DNA of 11,267 bases from Clostridiales bacterium (GCA_021203425.1 JAJQBF010000003.1:1-11267), one strand, 5' to 3'. Positions 1-7,375 are shown, counted from the first letter of the stretch. Notes: generated by a model not told the origin, from the sequence alone. Translations and numbers: made by a program.

Positions 1-75
1 AAGTAATATAAGTGATTTCCTATTAATTCAGAGCACGGAATTTTCAAATTTTTTTTCCGATTTTTTACTTTCTCG

Positions 76-106
76 GGTGTTTTTTGCACTTCCTCGTAAA
101 AACACC
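76..106. repeat. AT-rich inverted repeat (hairpin)
   Basis: GGTGTTTTT at 76-84 is complementary to AAAAACACC at 98-106 around a 13-nt loop. Neither flank has the GC-rich stem plus clean T-tract of a good terminator, although T-runs lie to the left at about 49-67. It may be the end of an upstream minus-strand transcript, or a chance structure in AT-rich DNA. Confidence 0.3.
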
Positions 107-165
107 GCTTTCCGTTTGCTTTTCGATAGGGGATTAATTGCCATAATTTGACATTATTTTTTTGT

Positions 166-203
166 AATACCGTAAAAAATTTTACATATAGGTGTTGTAT
201 AAT
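166..203 (+). promoter_or_regulatory. Promoter P1 with palindromic operator-like site
   Basis: A TATAAT box lies at 198-203. The expected -35 position (175-180) has no TTGACA-like hexamer and is covered by the palindrome GTAAAA-AA-TTTTAC (172-185), whose end is 12 nt from the -10 box. The block 166-193 is nearly repeated at 358-384. A palindrome over a weak -35 fits a promoter controlled by a dimeric regulator (inference). A TTGACA at 148-153 has no good -10 partner at 17 nt. Confidence 0.45.
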
Positions 204-298
204 AAATTTATAAAACCACAGAAGGCTTTCACTGTTCGGGGAAAAAACCGAGAAGAAATCTTTTTTTGGCAGAATCAACCAAAAATAGAAAATGGGGG

Positions 299-327
299 TT
301 GCTTTCTCCAACCAAATCTGGTATAAT
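299..327 (+). promoter_or_regulatory. Promoter P2 (TTGCTT-17-TATAAT, extended -10)
   Basis: TTGCTT at 299-304 is followed by a 17-nt spacer and TATAAT at 322-327. TG at 319-320 gives the extended -10 form TGnTATAAT. This is the best sigma-A-type match in the window. The sequence around its -10 (CCAAATCTGGTATAAT, 312-327) recurs as CCAAATTGGTACAAT at 339-353, possibly a second, weaker start or a repeated binding site. Confidence 0.55.
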
Positions 328-357
328 AAACCAAAACCCCAAATTGGTACAATGCTG

Positions 358-394
358 AATACTGTAAAAATTTTACATAAAGGTTTGATATAAT
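358..394 (+). promoter_or_regulatory. Promoter P3 with second copy of the palindrome
   Basis: TATAAT at 389-394 is preceded by TG at 386-387 (extended -10 form). The palindrome GTAAAA-A-TTTTAC at 364-376 again ends 12 nt before the box and covers the -35 position, as in P1. Block 358-384 matches 166-193 apart from a few substitutions and one length change. Conserved spacing in two copies argues for function. This is probably the proximal promoter for the gene at 458. Confidence 0.5.
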
Positions 395-457
395 GTGCTT
401 ATGAAAAACCAAAGGAGAACAATAATATTAAAGAGTAAAAGAAAGGATTGATGATGA

Positions 458-1303
458 ATGGCCAATATGGATTTTTTAGAACGTGAACAGTTTGAGGATG
501 TTTTAGATTATATTAGGGATTATCCTCTGAAATATTCCGACAAGGAAATAGAAAAGCTGCTGAATGATTTCAGGGCCAGCGGTAAAAAAGTCAGCACTGC
601 ACAAGGAAGACTGGTCCATACTCTTTATAATTATACAATAGACAGCAGATGGAATTGTGAAATTACAGACAAGATTATAACAAGTAAGTTCAATTTTGAG
701 CTTACATATAAAGAAGGCAGTTCAAAAGAACAGCTTATGCTGTTTAAAGCAATTCTGTTGTCGGCAAAATATAATTTAAACCGTTTGGAAAATGAGCTGT
801 TTTCCGAAAGAGAAAAAATCAAAAAGGATATATTAAATGACACGTATGGATGGAAAACCATTGAAGACCCTGAAAGGCTGAGGCTTAAAGCGGCAGACTG
901 TATAAAAAAAGCCGATAAATTTTGGGGGAAGGTTACTTATATAGCCGGTTTCGGAAGATATATTTACGGAGGGCTTGAAAAACTTGCCGAATATAGGTTA
1001 ATAAAGGAAGCCGCCGTTAAAAGTATGATTTCAGACACTGCAAGGCGTATGATAAATGACGGAGCCTCATTAACCCGGATTGTAAGCTGTCTTGAGGCTG
1101 AGCCTCTCGAAATTTATAATATTGCGGAAAGTATGAACCGACCCTTTACACTTTCGTCCGAAGAGGAAGAGCTTTTGAGAAAGGCTCAAAAGGAAGCGGA
1201 AAGCAAAAAGGAAAAGCAAAAGGACGGCCTGTGTCAAACAGATGAAGAAACAGATGAGGTAAGAGAAAGAATTTCAAATTACGCAAGGTATTCACAAATT
1301 TAA
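458..1303 (+). CDS. Array paralogue 1: unrecognised helical protein
   Basis: I do not recognise this 281-residue family. It is predicted soluble and helical, without a signal peptide or membrane segment. Segments shared with the four downstream copies are a start like MDFLERE, KAILLSAKYN (97-106), a charged block ending LRLKAAD (130-147), an HTH-like segment MINDGASLTRIVSCL (198-212) and the signature NRPF (227-230) followed by EEEE (235-238). The tail is lysine- and glutamate-rich. GAAAGGA at 441-447 lies 10 nt before the ATG at 458. The ATG at 467 aligns better with the other copies but is 19 nt from that site, so 458 is preferred. The gene is intact and is the first of the operon. The HTH-like segment could mean DNA binding, but this is weak. 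Confidence 0.85.
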   Translation: MANMDFLEREQFEDVLDYIRDYPLKYSDKEIEKLLNDFRASGKKVSTAQGRLVHTLYNYTIDSRWNCEITDKIITSKFNFELTYKEGSSKEQLMLFKAILLSAKYNLNRLENELFSEREKIKKDILNDTYGWKTIEDPERLRLKAADCIKKADKFWGKVTYIAGFGRYIYGGLEKLAEYRLIKEAAVKSMISDTARRMINDGASLTRIVSCLEAEPLEIYNIAESMNRPFTLSSEEEELLRKAQKEAESKKEKQKDGLCQTDEETDEVRERISNYARYSQI

Positions 1304-1354
1304 AACGAAGTATGCCCCGAAAACAACGGAATAACAATAAAGGGGGAATGATAT

Positions 1355-2087
1355 ATGGATTATATAGAATATGAACAAACAGCGGAGGCTCTTAAGTGTA
1401 TAGAAAATTATCCGCCGAACCGCTCCGACAGGGAAACGGAAAGACTGCTTAATAAATTTTATATAAATGACAGAAAAGCCGCCAATGCACACAGCAGAAA
1501 TTTTTATAATTATTTTAATCTCTGCAGCGAAAAAAGAACAGGAAAGTCGTTTAAGAGTACCGGGTTTATTGAATAGACTTAATTTTACCCTTACATATAA
1601 GGAAGGCTGTTCCGGAGAACAGTTGGATATGTTTAAGGCAATTCTGCTTTCTGCGGAATATAACCTCGGCCGTTATACTGAAATGACTTTCTTTACGGAA
1701 AGAAGAGCCGCAATAGATATAGAAAACCTTACATACGGCGGCAAAGGTCTTGAGGAGCTTGAAAAATTAAGACTTGAAGCTGCAGGCTGTATAAAAAAAG
1801 TCGATAAGTATGCAGCGAAAGTAAAGTATATTAATGAGATAGGCAGTTATATTTACAAAGGACTTGAGAAAATTGCAGAATATAAGGTGTTAAAAGAGAC
1901 GGCAGAGGAAGACTGGTTTGTTAACACCGCCGGACGAATGATAAAGGACAGGGTTTCATTTACACTAATTGTAAGCTGTCTTAAGGCAGAGCCCCTCAGA
2001 GTTTACAACCTTGCTAAAAGCCTGAACCGCCCCTTTATGCTTTCGGCTGAAGAGGAAGAGCTTATAAAACAGAAGAAAAAATTATAA
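1355..2087 (+). CDS. Array paralogue 2 (frameshifted as read)
   Basis: This is the second copy of the family, closest to copy 1: both have an LTYKEG segment and the pair NRPF plus EEEE. AGGGGG at 1341-1346 is 8 nt before the ATG at 1355. As read, the first frame stops at 1576, while the family core (from about RLNFTLTYKEG onward) lies in the +1 frame and ends with TAA at 2087. The probable break is the A6 run at 1530-1535: removing one A joins the halves into a 243-residue protein that aligns with copy 1. The exact break is uncertain because this N-terminal part is poorly conserved. Either base-calling error or true inactivation is possible. In the HTH-like segment the usual DG reads DR. Confidence 0.75.
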
Positions 2088-2110
2088 AACGACAGAAAGG
2101 AATGACCTAT

Positions 2111-2860
2111 GTGGAATATATGGAATATGTACAGCTGGAAAAAGCTCTTAAATATATAGAACAGCCTGCATCGGGCGAAAACTTTTTATCTCTGTTAAAC
2201 AAATTCACGATAAAAGGCAAGCGTGTATTTGAAACAGCAACAAGGCTTAAGGGCATAAGTTATTTTCGGCGTTACGGCAGCGGCTGTACGGAAAGACAAA
2301 TGAACTTGATTAAAGGAATTTTGCTTTCGGCTGAGTATAATTATAAAAAAACTTGGGATGAACTTATGGCCGCAAAACCTCAGTCGATATTTGATATGGA
2401 GAATAACAAATATAAGGGAAAAAGTCTTGAAGATCTTGAAAAGCTCAGAATTGAAGCCGCAGACAAAATCAAAAAATCAGATAACCTTGTAGAAAAGCTT
2501 AATATTGTTATGGATAACAGCAAAATAATTAATGAAGGGCTTAAAAGGATTTTCGAATGGAATGCAGTTAAAGAGGCTGCCGTTAAAGATATGGTGTTTG
2601 ACGCAGCAATGTATATGATAGAAGACGGAATTTCTTTGACGCAGATTACAAGCTGTCTTCAGGCAGATTTGCTTGATATTTATTATCTTGCGGAAAGTAT
2701 GAACCGCCCCTTCCTGCTTTCTCCCGAAGAAGAAGAAGGAGTAAAGAGGGCAAAAGCGGAAGCAGCTGAAAAGAACACATTACAGAATAAAAACACAGCA
2801 GCTATGTTTCCTGCCGAGCCGGAGGCTGAATTATTTTACGGAAATTATGCCTATATGTAA
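2111..2860 (+). CDS. Array paralogue 3: unrecognised helical protein
   Basis: This intact copy has 249 residues from the GTG at 2111. An ATG at 2102 would also be in frame but directly abuts the ribosome-binding site GAAAGGA (2095-2101). The GTG at 2111 has the 9-nt spacing seen in copies 4 and 5 and aligns with their first codons. Visible segments are GCTERQ (58-63), ILLSAEYNY (70-78), YKGKSLEDLEKLRIEAAD (101-118), the HTH-like MIEDGISLTQITSCL (169-183), NRPF (198-201) and EEEE (206-209). The tail is alanine-, glutamate- and asparagine-rich and unlike the other copies. It lies 23 nt after copy 2, so it is in the same operon. Function unknown. Confidence 0.85.
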   Translation: MEYMEYVQLEKALKYIEQPASGENFLSLLNKFTIKGKRVFETATRLKGISYFRRYGSGCTERQMNLIKGILLSAEYNYKKTWDELMAAKPQSIFDMENNKYKGKSLEDLEKLRIEAADKIKKSDNLVEKLNIVMDNSKIINEGLKRIFEWNAVKEAAVKDMVFDAAMYMIEDGISLTQITSCLQADLLDIYYLAESMNRPFLLSPEEEEGVKRAKAEAAEKNTLQNKNTAAMFPAEPEAELFYGNYAYM

Positions 2861-2874
2861 AAGAAAGGACGGAT

Positions 2875-2906
2875 ATATATGGATTTATTGGAATATAAAC
2901 AAATTG
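2875..2906 (+). repeat. 32-bp direct repeat, copy A (start of paralogue 4)
   Basis: This stretch is identical to 3572-3603. It covers the last 4 nt before the start codon and the first 28 coding nt of paralogue 4. The two genes diverge clearly downstream, so this is a locally conserved or recently converted patch. Recombination between the two copies would remove paralogue 4 cleanly. Confidence 0.9.
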
Positions 2907-3537
2907 CCGAGGCGGTTAATTATGTAGAGAACTATAACTATAATAACGACATTAAATTTTCAGATGTAAATTATGACAAAAAACTGAGCGATTTTGAAAT
3001 CAAGGATGAAACTGTAGGCTACAGAACCATAGGCGAGGGCAATGACAGGTATAAAATTTCCTATGGCTATAACAACGGCTGTACGGAGGGACAGATTAAA
3101 CTTTTCAGGATGATTCTTCTTTCCGCAAAGTACAATTATAATGAGCTTGAATCGGATCTGCTTTCCGAAACAGATAAACAGCAGATCAAAGAGGATGTAA
3201 GCAAGGGGGAATATAAAGGGAAAAACTTGATGATTATGAAAAATTAAGGCTTGAGGCCATAGACGAAACAAAAAAATCAAATAATTTTGTAAATAAGCTG
3301 CAAACAATACAGGAACACGCCAAGGAAATTGATAAGGGAATTTTCAGGATAGCTCAATATAAACTGATTAAGGAGACCGTTACAGAAGAAAAGGTTCGTG
3401 ATGCGGCGGAACGAATGATAAGAGACGGTCTTCCTCTTACACAAATTGCGGAATATCTCCAAACGGATATTCTGAAGCTTAACGATATTTATTTTAAGCT
3501 GTTTGAAGAGAAAGAAGAAGGAAAACAATGCGGATAA
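2879..3537 (+). CDS. Array paralogue 4 (frameshifted as read, short C-terminus)
   Basis: This is the fourth family copy, with the site AGAAAGGA (2862-2869) 9 nt before the ATG. The first frame stops at 3247. After the A5 run at 3221-3225 the family continues one frame back, from DDYEKLRLEA to TAA at 3535-3537. One extra A would restore a 219-residue protein. The second half includes the HTH-like MIRDGLPLTQIAEYL, but the chain ends soon after and lacks the NRPF/EEEE signature of the other four copies. Its first 28 nt, with 4 nt upstream, are identical to those of copy 5. It is either a sequencing-damaged short variant or a decaying copy. Confidence 0.7.
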
Positions 3538-3571
3538 AGCACTAAAATGATAATAAGAAGAAAGGAATGAA

Positions 3572-3603
3572 ATATATGGATTTATTGGAATATAAACAAA
3601 TTG
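3572..3603 (+). repeat. 32-bp direct repeat, copy B (start of paralogue 5)
   Basis: This is the second copy of the perfect repeat at 2875-2906, at the start of paralogue 5 and ending at the eighth to tenth codons (K-Q-I). The copies lie 697 bp apart in direct orientation. Confidence 0.9.
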
Positions 3604-4604
3604 AAGAGTCTTTAAAATATATTGAGGACTATATGCTTAACAAAAAATATTCAGACGAAGAGCTTGACAATATGCTTAAGGATTTTCAAATATCGGACAC
3701 AGTGTGCGACAGCGGCACAAACAAGTGGAAGCTGCCCCGTTATTACAACAACGGCTGTTCAGAGGGTCAGCTTAATACGATTCGAGGAATTTTGCTCTCT
3801 GTTGATTATAATTACGGCAAATTCGAAAGTAAATTAGCCCCTCAAAAAGAACGTATTGAAAAGGACGTGGCAAGGGATACATATAAGGGAAGAACACTTG
3901 AAGATTATGAAAACCTCAGACTTGAAGCAAAAGACAAAATAAAAAATATGGAAGGCTTTGCGGAGAAGCTGCAGATTCTTAAAAGCTATGGCCTTGTTAT
4001 TAATGAAGGGCTTGAAAAGCTGGCCGAATATAGGTTTGTTAAGGAAACGGCGAAAAATATGATAAACAGCGGCTTTACTCTTACGCAAATTTCAAATTAT
4101 TTGCAGACGGATATGCTCGGCATATATTATCTTGCGAATAATATGGACCGCCCCTTTAAGCCGTCTCCCGAAGAGGAAAAAATCTTGAAAGCGGCCGAAG
4201 GTAATATTTTAGACGAAATGGCACTTTTGGGAGAAGGTCCTAAGAGCCGGAACGTCTCACCTTATAGTGTAAAAACATGGGAAGAAGCTGCAGCGATGTT
4301 GAAAACCGCTTTAATAGGTCAGCAGGGCAGTGTGGAAATTTATTCATCAAAGCCCCTTAATTCCAATATGTTTTTGGGAGATTCAGACGTTGTAATCGAT
4401 ATTAAATATGATATGTCAGGGTTTTATTCTGCAAATACAGTATTTCACATACTTATGGAGAATCTTTTCCCGTCCGGGGTTTGTGCGGTTACAAATAAGG
4501 GGCATATGCTTCTGTATTCAAAAAAGACCAAAGCCCGCAATGAGATGAAACAAGATGAACGGCACTGCGTTTATAAAAACGGAGTATGGAACATTAATGA
4601 TTAA
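3576..4604 (+). CDS. Array paralogue 5 with extra C-terminal region
   Basis: This intact copy has 342 residues from the ATG at 3576. The in-frame ATG at 3567 touches the AAAGGA site (3561-3566), so it is rejected. Residues 1-204 match the family: NNGCSEGQ (58-65), GILLSVDYNY (71-80), YKGRTLEDYENLRLEA (103-118), the HTH-like MINSGFTLTQISNYL (162-176) and DRPF (191-194). Residues 205-342 are absent from the other copies. They contain alternating hydrophobic runs such as SVEIYSS and DVVIDIKYDM, suggesting an alpha/beta domain that I do not recognise. The fusion, at the end of the array and 25 nt before the glycohydrolase gene, may be an effector or sensor version of the family (inference). Confidence 0.85.
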   Translation: MDLLEYKQIEESLKYIEDYMLNKKYSDEELDNMLKDFQISDTVCDSGTNKWKLPRYYNNGCSEGQLNTIRGILLSVDYNYGKFESKLAPQKERIEKDVARDTYKGRTLEDYENLRLEAKDKIKNMEGFAEKLQILKSYGLVINEGLEKLAEYRFVKETAKNMINSGFTLTQISNYLQTDMLGIYYLANNMDRPFKPSPEEEKILKAAEGNILDEMALLGEGPKSRNVSPYSVKTWEEAAAMLKTALIGQQGSVEIYSSKPLNSNMFLGDSDVVIDIKYDMSGFYSANTVFHILMENLFPSGVCAVTNKGHMLLYSKKTKARNEMKQDERHCVYKNGVWNIND

Positions 4605-4629
4605 CGAGAATTTGAGATAGGAGATTTAT

Positions 4630-5402
4630 ATGATAAACAACAGATATGAAAGAACAACCGAGGCTTATAAGAAGCTGAAAGAGACGGAAGGTCAGTTTAC
4701 CGAAAAGGAAATAAGGGAAAGCTATAAGGTTTACGGCTATAAATATATAAACGGCAAAATGCCGAGAATATATGACGGAAAAGAAAAGGAGGGCAGCCTG
4801 CCCCTTATAAAGGTTTTGCCCAAAACTACAGCCGGTGTTATATATTCCTTGGGAAGAAACCGCAGAGATACCGAAAAAATAGGCGTTTTGAATTTTGCCT
4901 CAAGAACAAATCCCGGAGGCGGCTTCCTTCGGGGAGCCTTCGCCCAGGAGGAGTCACTTTGTCATGAGTCAAACCTTTATTTACAGCTTGAATACTGTCA
5001 AAATAACAGCGATTTTTATAAGAAACCGAAATTTGAAAGCAGAGAATTTTACGACAATTCAATGATTGTAACAAAAACCGTTTTTGATGACGGAAAGGCC
5101 TATACGGTGATTACCTGCGGAGCCGTAAATCAAAAAAAAAGGTGGAAAATGAGCATAAGGAGCTTTCTGCCGAGGTTATGAAGGAGAGAATGAACAGAAT
5201 ATTGGATATGTTTTATATGAAACACTGCGATACATTGATTTTAGGGGCTTTCGGCTGTGGTGTTTTCGGAAATTCTCCGGAGCAGACGGCCACGTCGTGG
5301 AAGGAGCTTTTAAACGGTTTCGGAGGGGTTTTCAAGGAGGTATATTTTGCCGTTCTGCCTTCGCCGAATCTTGATGTATTTAAAGCCGTTTTCGGAAAAT
5401 AA
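4630..5402 (+). CDS. Bacterial-type poly(ADP-ribose) glycohydrolase, TIGR02452-like (frameshifted as read)
   Basis: This is a macrodomain-fold hydrolase predicted to release ADP-ribose from ADP-ribosylated targets in the cytosol. The bacterial PARG signature is clear: NPGGG (94-98), then seven residues, then QEE (106-108), which supplies the catalytic glutamate. The C-terminal half has GAFGCGVFGNSP, the second conserved loop. The N-terminal helical extension (about residues 1-60) is typical of the family. AGGAG at 4619-4623 is 6 nt before the ATG. As read, the frame breaks at an A9 run (5132-5140): the first half stops at 5181 and the second continues from about 5136 to 5402. One extra A gives 257 residues, close to the usual family length. 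With motifs on both sides of the break, a homopolymer error is likely. Neighbour of a phosphoesterase gene in the same operon. Confidence 0.88.
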
Positions 5403-5435
5403 GGCTTATAAAAGCAATTAAAAGGAGGTTATTGT

Positions 5436-6007
5436 ATGGTCTATTTTACAGCCGACACACACTTCGGACACGAAAATATAATAAAGTACTGCAGCCGGCC
5501 TTTTCCCGATGCCAAGGCTATGAATGAATTTATGATTGAAGCGTGGAACTCCCGAGTGACAGGCCGCGACACTGTATATATTTTGGGTGATATGTTTTTC
5601 CGCTGTAAGGCAGAAGAGGTTGAGAAAATATTAACCGCACTTAATGGCAGGAAAAACTGATTTTGGGAAACCATGATTCCTTTTGGACAAAGAATATAGG
5701 TGCCGAGGGTATGGAAAAATATTTTGAAAGCGTAGATTCATATTTGGAAACCTCCGACGGAAACCACGGGCTTACACTGTGTCATTACCCTATGCTTTCA
5801 TACGGAAGGGATTCCAAAAACTATATGATACACGGACACATACATAATAATGTAAATATGAATTTTTGGCCCTGCCTAAGGGCGAGAGAGCGGGTTCTAA
5901 ACGCAGGAGTGGATTTAAACGGCTTTAAGCCCGTAACCTTTGATGAGCTTGTGGAAAACAACCGCAGATTTAAGGAAGAAAATCAGAATTGCAACAGAGA
6001 GGTATAA
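5436..6007 (+). CDS. Calcineurin-like metallophosphoesterase (frameshifted as read)
   Basis: This is a compact dinuclear-metal phosphoesterase, with all core motifs visible: DTHFGH (7-12), GD (51-52), GNHD (78-81), CHYPM (116-120) and GHIH (134-137). The substrate is not given by the sequence; nucleotides or phosphodiesters are possible. AAAGGAGG at 5421-5428 is a strong ribosome-binding site 7 nt before the ATG. As read, the first frame stops at 5660 just before GNHD, and the rest continues one frame back from the A5 run at 5652-5656. One extra A gives a 190-residue protein with the usual ending NAGVD followed by P-V. It follows the glycohydrolase gene by 33 nt, which suggests successive steps on ADP-ribose or related compounds (inference). 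Confidence 0.88.
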
Positions 6008-6082
6008 TCAGCTTAAATATAAAGGCTGTTAGTTATATAAAGATATATTAAATATAAAATTTTAAAAAAAGGAGCAGTAAAA

Positions 6083-7291
6083 ATGACAAAAATTATAGTA
6101 AATTACACAAATGAATTAAAAAATGTTAATGCAGGCGGACTTGATTTGGATATTTCAGTGGTAAAAGACAAGCCTATAGGAGAATGGTTTACGGCCTCAT
6201 TAGGTTGGAACGGCTTATTTGCCGAAGTATATGATCTCTGTAACGGCGCCTGCGCAGAATCCGAATTTGATGTTGAATTTAACGGAAGTGAAGCAGACAC
6301 AGCTGTTTTTGACGAGTGCCTGAAAAACAGAGGCTTTTTAAACGGTTTGGAAAATAAAGAGGAACCGGCAGATATTGAAACCTGCAGAAAGGCCGCCGAA
6401 AGCGGTGACGCAAAAGCTCAATATTTAATGGGAGAGCATTATTGGGCTGAATATTGCGGTGAAAATAATACCGGCGTTAAGTGGGAGGATGCAGAAAAAT
6501 GGTATGTAATGGCAATAAATCAAAATTATTTGCCGGCTTGTTTTAGATTCGGACAAATTCATTTTTCGGCAAATAATCAAAATTACGGCATAGGCTTTAT
6601 GTATAAAGCTGCTCAGCAGGGTTATGTACCTGCTATGCTTGAACTCGGAAAGTGCTATGAACCGGCTGAAATATACGATGAAGCTTGTGATGTGGCGGGT
6701 ATAAGAGAATCCACGTGGTTCAGAGCATCTTTCGATTATTACAAAAATGCTGCCGAGTTTGGCTGTAAAGAGGCTCAGAATAAAGTTATGGATTTCTGAC
6801 AAAGAGTAAAACATGAAAAAGAAGACAACGAGCAATATAAATTGGGAGGCTTCTATTTCTATAATACAGGTATAAAAAAATATAAAAATCAAGATTCCGA
6901 AGAAACTGTAAAATGGTATAGAGAATCCTATTCAAGAGGCTGTGACGAGGCAAAAGAGGCTCTTGTGAAATTAGACAGAGCAGCCGCCGAAAAAGGAGAT
7001 GCATATGCTCAATATGAACTGGCAAAGCTCATAACCCCGGATTTGTCTGTTCCGGCAAATGTTAGCGATGCACAAGAGTATTGTAAAAAGTTTTGCGAGG
7101 AACATAAAAGTGAATATGAAGAAAGTGCAAGATGGTTAAAAATGGCAGTTGAACAAGGGCAGAAGGATGCTCTTTTTGAACTCGGAAAACGCTATAGATG
7201 GGGAAATGGCGGAGTAAAGTTAGACCATGAGGAAGCAAAAAAACTGTTGGCGGAAGCCTATGAGTTGGGTGTTAAGGAAGCCTTTGATTAA
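6083..7291 (+). CDS. Sel1/TPR repeat protein with N-terminal domain (in-frame TGA as read)
   Basis: Residues 1-90 form a separate N-terminal domain (MTKIIVNYT to about GFLNG) that I cannot name with confidence. From about residue 95, Sel1-like repeats follow: AAESGDAKAQYLMGEHY, AAQQGYVPAMLELGKCY, and, after the break, AAAEKGDAYAQYELAK and AVEQGQKDALFELGKRY. Such repeats make helical protein-binding scaffolds. AAAGGAG (6068-6074) is 8 nt before the ATG. A TGA at 6797-6799 interrupts the frame, and the repeats resume in the same frame to TAA at 7289-7291, making 402 positions. The downstream piece has no ribosome-binding site and no good start, so I treat both parts as one gene with a nonsense change or a base error. 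It probably serves as an adaptor for its operon partners (inference). Confidence 0.8.
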
Positions 7292-7306
7292 TTTATGGTG
7301 ATATAC

Positions 7307-7375
7307 ATGATGGATACTTATGGTGACGATGACTGTGAAGACGAAGATGAAGATGATGAAGAATACTATGTATAA
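7307..7375 (+). other. Acidic mini-ORF or detached tail of the Sel1 protein
   Basis: Twenty-two codons from the ATG at 7307 encode mostly aspartate and glutamate (DDDCEDEDEDDEE) before a TAA at 7373-7375. The frame is that of the Sel1 gene, just beyond its TAA at 7289-7291. It has no clear ribosome-binding site at proper spacing. It may be a tail cut off by a stop codon, a tiny protein, or chance. Confidence 0.35.

Larger units (their letters stand above)
1..457 (+). promoter_or_regulatory. Long non-coding leader and promoter region of the paralogue operon
   Basis: This AT-rich stretch of more than 450 bases has no convincing coding region on either strand. It holds three TATAAT boxes (198-203, 322-327, 389-394), a duplicated palindrome block (166-193 and 358-384), a shorter duplicated motif (312-327 and 339-353) and an AT-rich hairpin (76-106). 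From the last TATAAT box, transcription would start near 401, giving a leader of about 57 nt before the first gene. The density of repeated elements suggests that the operon is regulated, but the regulator is not identifiable here. Confidence 0.6.

Noticed and set aside
76..106. Hairpin as an intrinsic terminator or CRISPR-like repeat
   Set aside because: The stem is A/T-rich, occurs once, and lacks a clean adjacent T-tract.
401..451. Possible 16-codon leader peptide starting at ATG 401
   Set aside because: It would start at or within a few nt of the predicted transcription start of P3 and has no ribosome-binding site, and its product shows no attenuation-type residue run.
5436..6007. Phosphoesterase as two separate genes (5436-5660 and 5663-6007)
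   Set aside because: The metal-binding motifs are split between the pieces (DxH and GD in the first, GNHD and GHIH in the second), so neither half could work alone.
6425..6892. 155-codon open frame on the minus strand across the Sel1 gene
   Set aside because: It is antisense to clear Sel1 repeats, its hydrophobic composition is what the complement of this coding DNA yields, and it lacks a start signal.
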